Positions 1 to 5,061 of a stretch of DNA of 5,061 bases are shown here, one piece after another; position 1 is the first letter of the stretch, and each line of letters starts with the position of its first letter. This DNA is from Rhodoluna limnophila (GTDB lineage: Bacteria > Actinomycetota > Actinomycetes > Actinomycetales > Microbacteriaceae). The stretch spans positions 1-5,061 of the forward strand of contig CALPUC020000080.1 of assembly GCA_943326655.2 (NCBI GenBank), written 5' to 3'. The position numbers were made by a program, and so were the translations under genes. Below the pieces are notes generated by a model that saw nothing but the letters and a program-made list of their open reading frames with translations, searched no databases and had not been told where the DNA came from.

Positions 1-1425
1 GTCCTGGTTTCGAATGGGCTGGGTGAAGTTGCGGTTGTGGTTGGAGCTCCGGCCAAGGCCAATCAACCGAACGGTTGGGCAATAGCGAACAACCGAGCCT
101 TCGTGCTTCATCAGGGCAAGGTGATTGCCAACTACAGCAAGCACCACCTTCCAAACTATTCAGTCTTCGACGAGTATCGAAACTTCGTACCTGGGCATGA
201 TCACGGGTGCTTTGAACTTTTCGGTTTTCGATTTGCCCTGGCCATTTGCGAAGACATCTGGCAGGCCGGCGGCCCGGTTTCTAGGATTAGTGAGTTTGGA
301 ACGCAACTCACGCTGGTGCTCAATGGTTCGCCCTTTGAAATAGACAAGGACGACCGACGACTTCAGCTGGTTCAGGAGCTCGCAAAAGGTCAGAATACGG
401 CGGTGTCCTATGTCAACCTGGTTGGTGGGCAAGATGACCTAGTTTTCGATGGTGACAGCATTTTTGTTTCCTCCGACGGCTCTCTGGTTGCCCGAGGCGA
501 GCAGTTCTCTGAAGATCTGGTTTTGATTGACTTCGACGGCAACGACGCGAAATTAGCTAGCGAGCACGCACAAACCAAGGCAGACGATAACTGGCAGGTC
601 TGGAACGCTCTGGTTTTGGGATTACGCGACTACGTGCAGAAGAATGGCTTCAAGTCGGTAGTACTGGGCCTCAGCGGTGGAATTGATTCTGCGGTCGTTG
701 CGACAATAGCGGCCGACGCCATTGGCGGAAAGAATGTATTTGGAATCTCCATGCCGTCCAAGTTTTCTTCTGAACACTCGAAAGATGATGCCTCGGAACT
801 TGCAGAAAACATCGGATGCCACTACTCAACCGTTGCTATCGAGAGCATGGTGGCAAGCTTCGAAACTCAGTTGGAACTCAGCGACGTAGCCCGCGAAAAT
901 CTGCAGGCACGTATGCGTGGAGTGATTCTGATGGCCGAGAGCAATACTCGCGGGCACCTAACGCTGACCACCGGAAACAAGAGCGAACTGGCGGTTGGTT
1001 ACAGCACTATCTACGGCGACTCGGTTGGCGGGTTCGCGCCACTTAAAGACGTGGAAAAGACTCTGGTCTGGCAGCTCGCAAAATGGCGAAACGCCTGGGC
1101 GCTTGAGAATGGGGAAACCCCGCCTATTCCAGCCAACTCGATTAGCAAGCCACCTTCGGCGGAACTCAGACCGGATCAAACCGACCAAGATTCACTCCCG
1201 GAATACGACCTGCTAGACGCAATTCTCGATTCCTACGTTGAAAAACGCATGAGCGCCAAGCAGATTATTGCCGCTGGGTTCAATGCCGAAACAGTTCATC
1301 GAGTTCTTACCCTGGTTGACAGGGCAGAATGGAAAAGACGTCAGGGAGCAATTGGCCCGAAGATCACCGGAATGGCTTTTGGCCGTGACCGCCGACTACC
1401 GATCACTAACAAATACAAGGGATAA
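1..1425 (+). CDS. nadE: Glutamine-dependent NAD+ synthetase, 5' end missing
   Basis: Cytosolic enzyme for the last step of NAD synthesis: it amidates nicotinate adenine dinucleotide with ATP, using ammonia from glutamine. The frame is open from base 1, so the gene begins outside the window; 474 residues are visible. The N-terminal nitrilase-type glutaminase domain shows KHHLPNY (lysine at fragment residue 47) and CEDIW (nucleophile Cys83); the catalytic glutamate of the triad must lie in the missing part. The synthetase domain carries the ATP-pyrophosphatase P-loop SGGIDSA at 225-231, TGNKSE at 324-329, and a C-terminal AFGRDRRLPITN segment. Spacing fits the short bacterial form (about 540-580 aa), so I infer about 70 residues are missing. 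A GTG at 37 is an internal valine, not the start, because homology continues upstream of it. The stop is 2 nt before the next gene, suggesting co-transcription with the RidA-family gene and panB. Confidence 0.97.
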   Translation, partial: VLVSNGLGEVAVVVGAPAKANQPNGWAIANNRAFVLHQGKVIANYSKHHLPNYSVFDEYRNFVPGHDHGCFELFGFRFALAICEDIWQAGGPVSRISEFGTQLTLVLNGSPFEIDKDDRRLQLVQELAKGQNTAVSYVNLVGGQDDLVFDGDSIFVSSDGSLVARGEQFSEDLVLIDFDGNDAKLASEHAQTKADDNWQVWNALVLGLRDYVQKNGFKSVVLGLSGGIDSAVVATIAADAIGGKNVFGISMPSKFSSEHSKDDASELAENIGCHYSTVAIESMVASFETQLELSDVARENLQARMRGVILMAESNTRGHLTLTTGNKSELAVGYSTIYGDSVGGFAPLKDVEKTLVWQLAKWRNAWALENGETPPIPANSISKPPSAELRPDQTDQDSLPEYDLLDAILDSYVEKRMSAKQIIAAGFNAETVHRVLTLVDRAEWKRRQGAIGPKITGMAFGRDRRLPITNKYKG

Positions 1426-1427
1426 AA

Positions 1428-1820
1428 ATGGCAGCAGATCGTCTAATTTCTTCGGGTGGACCATGGGAAGCCAAAATCGGCTACTCGCGTGCGGTAGTAG
1501 CTGGCGATTACGTTCACGTTTCTGGAAGCACCGCGACCGTGGATGGCGAACTGCAGCACAAGGGTGACGCCTATGGCCAGACTCTAGTGACCCTTGAAAC
1601 CGTAATTGCCGGAGCGCTCGCTCAAGTTGGCTACACGCTGAACGATGTGGTGCGCACACGGGTCTACCTAGCCAACGCAGAAGACATGGATCGCGTTGGG
1701 GAAGCTCACGGAAAAATCTTTGGAGAAATTCGTCCGGCTGCCACGATGCTGGCTGGAATTCAATTCATCAACCCCGAGATGTTGGTTGAGATCGAAGTTG
1801 ATGCATGGAAGCGAAACTAG
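1428..1820 (+). CDS. RidA/YjgF/UK114-family protein without the usual catalytic arginine
   Basis: A 130-residue single-domain protein of the YjgF/YER057c/UK114 superfamily, normally a cytosolic trimer. Family features seen: YSRAVVAGDYVHVSG at 19-33 (first strands), a central helix QTLVTLETVIAGAL (51-64), VVRTRVYL at 74-81, and the C-terminal strand LVEIEVDAW at 119-127. Classical RidA deaminates reactive enamine/imine intermediates such as 2-aminoacrylate, using an arginine in a PAR(S) motif (Arg105 in E. coli). Here the equivalent stretch reads RPAATML (102-108), with alanine at the arginine position, so 2-iminobutanoate/2-iminopropanoate deaminase activity should not be assumed. Its real substrate is unknown to me. 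The start ATG follows AAGGGA (1417-1422) by 5 nt. It sits 2 nt after nadE and overlaps panB by 1 nt, so it is probably translated from the same mRNA. Confidence 0.93.
   Translation: MAADRLISSGGPWEAKIGYSRAVVAGDYVHVSGSTATVDGELQHKGDAYGQTLVTLETVIAGALAQVGYTLNDVVRTRVYLANAEDMDRVGEAHGKIFGEIRPAATMLAGIQFINPEMLVEIEVDAWKRN
1807..1811 (+). promoter_or_regulatory. Ribosome binding site deciding the panB start
   Basis: GGAAG lies 8 nt before the GTG at 1820, inside the last codons of the RidA-family gene. The competing in-frame ATG at 1805 has no comparable purine-rich sequence at a workable distance and would give a 16-nt overlap. The GTG forms a TAGTG stop/start junction with the upstream gene, a common coupled arrangement. 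Confidence 0.6.
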
Positions 1821-2635
1821 TGAGCGAACTAACACCGAAGAAGGTTAGAACTAGCACCCTGCTGGAATTCAAACAAGCAGGCCGCAAGATAACCTGCCTA
1901 ACCTCCTACGACGCTCTTACCTCGGGTATCTTCGACCAGGCCGGCATCGATGTGATTTTGGTGGGCGATTCGGCCGCCGATAACGTTCTCGGGTACACCT
2001 CTACCCTGCCCGTGACGGTCGACGAAATGATTCCATTTGGCAGGGCGGTTGCTGGCAGCGCCAATCGAGCACTGGTGGTGGTTGACCTTCCATTCGGCAG
2101 TTACGAAACCGGAGACGCCGACGCCCTGGCCACGTCGATTCGCGTGATGAAGAGCACCAATGCCGCAGCGGTAAAACTAGAAGGCGGAGTTCGGAGCGCC
2201 TCTCAGATCAGGGCAATCGTTGAAGCGGGCATCCCGGTTATGGGGCACATCGGTTTCACCCCGCAGAGCGTGAATACTCTAGGTGGATTCAAGGTTCAGG
2301 GTCGAGGCTCAGACGCCGAGGCACTCATGCAAGATGCGCTAGCCGTCGAAGCAGCCGGGGCATTTGCCGTGGTATTGGAACTTGTTCCAGCAGAGCTCGC
2401 GGCCGAAGTTAGCCGCAAACTTTCAATTCCAACCATCGGTATCGGAGCCGGGGCTGGCACGGACGGACAGATTTTGGTCTGGACCGATTTTGCCGGAGTG
2501 CACGGTGGAAAACCAAGGAAGTTCGTGAAGAAGTATGCGGATTTGAATCAGGTGCTAAGTGACGCTGCCAAGGAATACGTTGCCGATGTCCAGGCCGGAA
2601 TGTTTCCAGCTAAAGAGAACGAGTTTGAGTCCTAG
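1820..2635 (+). CDS. panB: 3-methyl-2-oxobutanoate hydroxymethyltransferase (ketopantoate hydroxymethyltransferase)
   Basis: First committed step of pantothenate, and so CoA, synthesis: it transfers a hydroxymethyl group from 5,10-methylene-tetrahydrofolate to 2-oxoisovalerate, giving ketopantoate. With the GTG start at 1820 the protein has 271 residues, close to the usual 260-280. The (beta/alpha)8 barrel motifs are present in order: TSYDALTS near the N terminus, VGDS (Asp50, Mg2+ ligand, and Ser51), VVVDLPFGSY with Asp89, VKLEGG (Lys119 and metal ligand Glu121), GHIGFTPQ, the catalytic Glu187 in LELVP, GIGAG, and the C-terminal KFVKKYADL. All expected active-site residues are there, so it should be functional. 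An alternative ATG at 1805 would add MEAKL and is less likely. panC and panD are not in the window. The TAG stop overlaps the stop of the convergent minus-strand gene. Confidence 0.97.
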   Translation: MSELTPKKVRTSTLLEFKQAGRKITCLTSYDALTSGIFDQAGIDVILVGDSAADNVLGYTSTLPVTVDEMIPFGRAVAGSANRALVVVDLPFGSYETGDADALATSIRVMKSTNAAAVKLEGGVRSASQIRAIVEAGIPVMGHIGFTPQSVNTLGGFKVQGRGSDAEALMQDALAVEAAGAFAVVLELVPAELAAEVSRKLSIPTIGIGAGAGTDGQILVWTDFAGVHGGKPRKFVKKYADLNQVLSDAAKEYVADVQAGMFPAKENEFES

Positions 2636-2826
2636 TCTTCGTCTTCTTCCCATTTTTTCGTTCTACTGGCCAACAACTTGAGGGCATTTTTGGCTTCGTC
2701 CTCGCTGGCAAATGGCCCGACCCGATAGCTAGCGGCACTTTGACGACCGAACTCCACCGAGTTGGTTTTGAGGTTGAACCAAAACTCTTCTGGATTACCT
2801 GCTGAGTCCAACGGGTTATCGCTCAT
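2632..2826 (-). CDS. Small conserved hypothetical protein, SPOR-like, next to map
   Basis: A 64-residue acidic protein of unknown function. The pattern EEFWFNLKTNSVEFG (14-28), then RVGPFASEDEAKNAL (35-49), and a charged tail KKWEEDED (57-64) resembles short SPOR-domain-like proteins that I recall beside map in related actinobacteria. The aromatic-Asn, 'VE.G' and 'GPF.S..EA' elements are those of a single SPOR-type repeat. No signal peptide or membrane segment is seen, so a cell-wall role like that of classical SPOR proteins is doubtful. I chose the ATG at 2826 because AGGAGT (2831-2836) precedes it by 4 nt; an upstream ATG at 2847 would extend it by seven residues and abut the map start. It is divergent from map and convergent with panB, sharing CTAG at the stops. 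The recalled homology makes it a probable real gene. Confidence 0.8.
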   Translation of the reverse strand: MSDNPLDSAGNPEEFWFNLKTNSVEFGRQSAASYRVGPFASEDEAKNALKLLASRTKKWEEDED

Positions 2827-2830
2827 GCTC

Positions 2831-2836
2831 ACTCCT
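2831..2836 (-). promoter_or_regulatory. Shine-Dalgarno of the small minus-strand gene
   Basis: On the minus strand AGGAGT is followed by 4 nt and then the ATG at 2826. It is the strongest ribosome binding site in the window and fixes the 64-aa start over the longer 71-aa reading. It shares one base (2836) with the proposed -10 box of map on the other strand. Confidence 0.7.
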
Positions 2837-2841
2837 AAAAT
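2836..2841 (+). promoter_or_regulatory. Probable -10 box of a leaderless map transcript
   Basis: TAAAAT matches TATAAT at five of six positions and fits the actinobacterial TANNNT pattern. It occupies exactly -12 to -7 relative to the A of the map ATG at 2848, so transcription would begin at or next to the start codon. There is no Shine-Dalgarno-like purine run before map, which agrees with leaderless translation. I see no convincing -35 around 2812-2819. Confidence 0.5.
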
Positions 2842-2847
2842 TGCCAT

Positions 2848-3714
2848 ATGCCCAAAAATGCTTCTGGTTTTCTGACTATGGGTTCAGTATCCCCCAGATT
2901 GTCAGTGCCGAAGCACATCAAGGCTCCGGAATATGTGGGTCGCCCCGCCCCGACACCCTTCACCGGAACAGATGTTAAGACTCCTGAACAAATCGAAAAA
3001 ATTCGCGCTGCCGGCAAAATAGCCGCCGGAGCAATCGAGATGTTACGTTCCGAGATAGCTCCTGGAATATCCACCGATCACCTAGACAGACTTGCGCACG
3101 ACTACGTGATTGATCACGGTGCTTACCCTTCAACACTCGGTTACCGAGGATACCCCAAATCGATTTGTTCGTCGGTGAACGAAATCATTTGCCATGGAAT
3201 TCCCGATGACACCGTGCTTGAAGCCGGCGACATAGTGAACATTGACATCACCGCTTATCTCGATGGATTCCACGGAGACCTGAATCACACCATAGAGGTC
3301 GGCGACGTCTCGGAAGATGTTCATAACCTCGTGGAAAGAACTCGCGAGGCTCTGAATCGAGGACTAATGGCCGTGGCGCCAGGGCGCGCGGTGAACACCA
3401 TCGGACTGGCAATCGAAAACTACGCGAAGCGCTTCGGTTACGGAGTGGTGCGAGACTTCACCGGACACGGTGTTGGTGAGGCGTTTCACTCCGGACTCAT
3501 CATTCCCCACTACGACAGCGCGCCCAACTACGCCACCGTCATGGAAGTGGGCATGGTGTTTACTATTGAACCGATGCTCACCCTGGGTACCCATAAGTGG
3601 GACATGTGGCCGGACGGTTGGACCGTTTCCACCAAAGACAAAAGCATCACCGCACAGTTTGAACACACCCTTGCCGTTACCGAGACCGGTTACGACATAC
3701 TCACCCTCCCCTAA
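2848..3714 (+). CDS. map: Methionine aminopeptidase, type Ic (actinobacterial form)
   Basis: Removes the initiator methionine from nascent proteins in the cytosol. The 288-residue protein has the pita-bread metallopeptidase fold with all five metal ligands: Asp133 and Asp144 (NIDITAYLDGFHGDLN), His207 (TGHGVGEAFH), Glu241 (TIEP) and Glu272 (QFEHT). His116 (CHG) and His214 complete the active site. Roughly 40 residues precede the catalytic domain, including SPRLSVPKHIKAPEYVGRP, the extension characteristic of MetAP1c such as mycobacterial MapB (285 aa). That similarity starts right at the ATG at 2848, which supports this start although no ribosome binding site precedes it. An in-frame ATG at 2878 also lacks one and would cut into the conserved extension. 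ppgK follows after 9 nt, so the two are probably one transcription unit. Actinobacteria often carry a second map elsewhere. Confidence 0.97.
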   Translation: MPKNASGFLTMGSVSPRLSVPKHIKAPEYVGRPAPTPFTGTDVKTPEQIEKIRAAGKIAAGAIEMLRSEIAPGISTDHLDRLAHDYVIDHGAYPSTLGYRGYPKSICSSVNEIICHGIPDDTVLEAGDIVNIDITAYLDGFHGDLNHTIEVGDVSEDVHNLVERTREALNRGLMAVAPGRAVNTIGLAIENYAKRFGYGVVRDFTGHGVGEAFHSGLIIPHYDSAPNYATVMEVGMVFTIEPMLTLGTHKWDMWPDGWTVSTKDKSITAQFEHTLAVTETGYDILTLP

Positions 3715-3723
3715 GGCGAAAAA

Positions 3724-4476
3724 ATGGCAAAAGTATCAGTTGGAGTAGACATCGGCGGAACCGGCATTAAGGCGGCTCTGGTGGATGTGAAGGCCGGCGA
3801 GTTGGTTGGTGAGCGCCTGCGCGTGGAAACCCCGCCTGGTGGGCGCCCAGAGGACATCGCAGAGGTTGTGAGAAACCTCATCGAAACGCTCGACCCGAAA
3901 GGCGTCGCAAAATCGGTTGGGATCTGTTTCCCAGCGGTCGTGCAACACGGAGTCACCCTATCGGCCGCCAACGTTTCAAAGGAATGGATCAACCTCCACG
4001 CCGACAAGCTTTTCACAACGGTAGTGGGCCGCGAGGTCTACCTCATCAACGATGCCGACGCCGCCGGAGTCGCCGAAATGAAATTTGGAGCCGGAAGAAA
4101 AGAATCTGGATTAGCGATTTTGACTACGCTCGGAACCGGAATCGGAACCGCGCTTTTCATCAATGGAGAACTGGTCCCGAACACCGAATTGGGGCACTTG
4201 GAAATCGATGGCGTGGATTACGAAACTAAAGCTGCCTTTTCCGCAAAGGAGAGAGAGAACCTCGACTGGGACCAGTGGGCGGAACGTTTGCAACGATACT
4301 ATTCAAAACTTGAAGCGCTGTTTACCCCAGATTTGTTCATCGTCGGCGGCGGTGTTTCGAAAGAGCACGAGTTCTTCTTGCCTTTGCTAAAACTCAAAAC
4401 TCCAATAGTTCCGGCAGTTCTCAAGAACAACGCTGGCATCATTGGTGCAGCCAGGGTTGCCAGCAAAAACATTTGA
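3724..4476 (+). CDS. ppgK: Polyphosphate glucokinase (ROK family)
   Basis: Phosphorylates glucose to glucose 6-phosphate using inorganic polyphosphate, often also ATP, feeding free glucose into glycolysis. The 250-residue protein has the ROK/actin-like ATPase fold: VDIGGTGIKAAL at 8-19 (phosphate 1), the catalytic aspartate Asp110 in INDADAAGVAE, LGTGIGTALF at 136-145 (phosphate 2), PNTELGHLEIDG at 151-162 containing the sugar-contacting Glu155 and His158, and IVGGGVSK. The cysteine-rich zinc motif of most ROK kinases and repressors is absent, and there is no N-terminal helix-turn-helix. Both are normal for the actinobacterial polyP-glucokinase group and argue against a repressor. The length matches this group (about 250-265 aa). 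The ATG follows AAGG (3713-3716), which overlaps the map stop, by 7 nt. It is the distal gene of the map unit and converges on rnpB with a 5-nt gap. Confidence 0.95.
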   Translation: MAKVSVGVDIGGTGIKAALVDVKAGELVGERLRVETPPGGRPEDIAEVVRNLIETLDPKGVAKSVGICFPAVVQHGVTLSAANVSKEWINLHADKLFTTVVGREVYLINDADAAGVAEMKFGAGRKESGLAILTTLGTGIGTALFINGELVPNTELGHLEIDGVDYETKAAFSAKERENLDWDQWAERLQRYYSKLEALFTPDLFIVGGGVSKEHEFFLPLLKLKTPIVPAVLKNNAGIIGAARVASKNI

Positions 4477-4481
4477 GTGGT

Positions 4482-4820
4482 GGATGGGTTGACCGATACG
4501 CCGGGTTCTGTCGTGAGCGATCATCTATCTACGATTGCCGTTACCGACAACCTCTAGCGGTCTACCCGAAAGCTCGGGCGAGTAGCCCTCAAACACTTTC
4601 TGTCTGACCTTGCTCCAAGTGAGGTTTACCTAGCCAATTCAGTCACCCAAATTGCTGGTGGTCTCTTACACCACCGTTTCACCCTTACCGTTTGCACGGC
4701 GGTCTGTTTTCTGTGGCACTATCTTGCGAGTTGCCTCGAGTGGGTGTTACCCACCACTTCACTCTGTGGAGCCCGGACGTTCCTCGTTATTACTAACGCG
4801 ATCGCCTAGTCAACCCATCC
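4482..4820 (-). ncRNA. rnpB: RNase P RNA (type A, compact)
   Basis: Catalytic RNA of RNase P, which trims tRNA 5' leaders. On the minus strand the 5' end GGATGGGTTGAC (4809-4820) pairs perfectly over 12 bp with GTCAACCCATCC (4482-4493), forming helix P1. The universal 5' core GAGGAACGTCCGGGCTCC lies at about 4768-4785 and the 3' core GACAGAACCCGGCGTATC at 4495-4512; together these hold the P4 pseudoknot strands. Also visible are the GGTAAACC element (around 4624-4631) that binds the tRNA 3' CCA, a CGAG-GCAA-CTCG hairpin, a CCGT-GCAA-ACGG hairpin and CCCGA-GCTT-TCGGG. The P1-delimited length is 339 nt, short for an actinobacterium; exact ends may differ by a few bases. Open frames on the opposite strand here are spurious. 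No clear intrinsic terminator follows, so the 3' end may be made by processing inside the ppgK antisense region. Confidence 0.97.
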
Positions 4821-4827
4821 ATGTACA

Positions 4828-4833
4828 AGACTA
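4828..4833 (-). promoter_or_regulatory. Possible -10 box of rnpB
   Basis: On the minus strand TAGTCT lies 7 nt before the predicted RNA 5' end at 4820 and fits the loose TANNNT pattern. No good -35 is seen at the matching distance (about 4851-4856 and flanking bases). The 25-nt gap between the upstream gene and rnpB leaves little other room, but rnpB could also be processed from a longer transcript. Confidence 0.3.
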
Positions 4834-4845
4834 CCCAACCAAGGG

Positions 4846-5061
4846 TTAGAGATGACCGGTGAAGTTTGTCGTGACCAGCTCGGAATGGCTAGCTCCCCAG
4901 TGGCGAACTACGGTTACCGAGCAAGGGGCAACCTGTGTTGCCCAGTAACCCGCGGCGCCCGCCTCCAGAGCCAGCGACACAAAACCGCGGATGGGCATGA
5001 CGTGCGCGACGACAACAACTGTCTCGCCTGAGAATTTATCGAGAATGTTCTTTCTTGCAAC
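4846..5061 (-). CDS. Histidine phosphatase C-terminus, probably of an RNase HI/phosphatase fusion (5' part outside window)
   Basis: The frame is open from the window edge on the minus strand to a TAA at 4846-4848 and gives 71 residues. VVVVAHVMPIRGF (15-27) is the second-histidine motif of the phosphoglycerate mutase/histidine phosphatase superfamily, with His20 as the likely active-site residue. APCSVTVV (45-52) and the final TNFTGHL match the usual ending. In actinobacteria the gene just upstream of rnpB on the same strand is typically a bifunctional RNase HI/acid phosphatase (Rv2228c type). That fusion is therefore the likely identity, but the RNase H domain is not in the window, so a stand-alone phosphatase cannot be excluded. 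The motif has Met where many relatives have Thr (HVTPI). rnpB starts about 25 nt downstream. Confidence 0.85.
   Translation of the reverse strand, partial: VARKNILDKFSGETVVVVAHVMPIRGFVSLALEAGAAGYWATQVAPCSVTVVRHWGASHSELVTTNFTGHL

Noticed and set aside
37..1425. GTG at 37 as the nadE start
   Set aside because: The frame is open back to base 1, the residues before it continue NAD synthetase homology, and starting here would remove the glutaminase glutamate. The gene is simply cut by the window.
1805..1819. ATG at 1805 as the panB start
   Set aside because: It has no good ribosome binding site and a longer overlap with the upstream gene; the GTG at 1820 has GGAAG at 8 nt and a TAGTG junction.
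2827..2847. ATG at 2847 (minus) as start of the small gene
   Set aside because: It would place the clear AGGAGT ribosome binding site inside the coding region and abut the map start; the ATG at 2826 fits the site.
3364..3666. 100-residue minus-strand frame inside map, and a similar 101-residue frame at 3711-4016
   Set aside because: These are antisense shadows of strongly conserved coding sequences (map and ppgK) with low-complexity, non-family translations.
4130..4152. Short direct repeat of a GGAACCG/GGAATCGG type in ppgK
   Set aside because: It is explained by the glycine/threonine-rich GTGIGT phosphate-binding loop codons.
4652..4849. 65-residue open frame on the plus strand across rnpB
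   Set aside because: It lies antisense to the conserved RNase P RNA core and shows no protein-like motif pattern.
1..5061. A novel defence, mobile or biosynthetic system
   Set aside because: Every gene but the 64-aa one belongs to a known housekeeping family in an arrangement expected for Actinobacteria; no repeats, integrase, transposase or foreign composition was seen.

Overview
The window is an ordinary core-genome segment of an actinobacterium. Three things point there. The gene order is nadE, a RidA-family gene, panB, a small map-linked gene, map, ppgK, rnpB and then a histidine-phosphatase (probably RNase HI/phosphatase fusion) gene. The methionine aminopeptidase has the N-terminal extension seen in actinobacterial MetAP1c enzymes. 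The polyphosphate-type glucokinase is also typical. Base composition looks moderate (mid-50s percent GC by eye), intergenic spaces are nearly absent, and the RNase P RNA is short. Together these suggest a streamlined member, for example a small-genome aquatic Microbacteriaceae lineage; that placement is inference.

Layout. Positions 1-2635 (+) are a tight operon: the 3' part of nadE (NAD synthesis), a RidA/YjgF-family gene 2 nt downstream, and panB (first committed step of pantothenate/CoA synthesis), whose GTG start overlaps the ridA-like stop. A small minus-strand gene (2632-2826) converges on panB, and the two stop codons share one CTAG. Its start is divergent from map (2848-3714, +), with only 21 nt between the start codons. 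That gap holds the small gene's ribosome binding site and a -10 box placed as expected for a leaderless map mRNA. ppgK (3724-4476, +) follows map as a two-gene unit. rnpB lies on the minus strand (about 4482-4820), 5 nt beyond the ppgK stop and convergent with it. Upstream of rnpB on the minus strand is the C-terminal part of a histidine-phosphatase gene (4846-5061, cut by the window end).

Functional themes are cofactor supply (NAD, CoA), protein N-terminal maturation, glucose phosphorylation from polyphosphate, and tRNA 5' maturation. I found no mobile element, CRISPR array, tRNA, phage gene or new multi-gene system. The items most worth a second look are the poorly characterised 64-aa gene with its compact divergent start region, the RidA homologue lacking the usual catalytic arginine beside panB, and the compact RNase P RNA with a tiny P3 hairpin.
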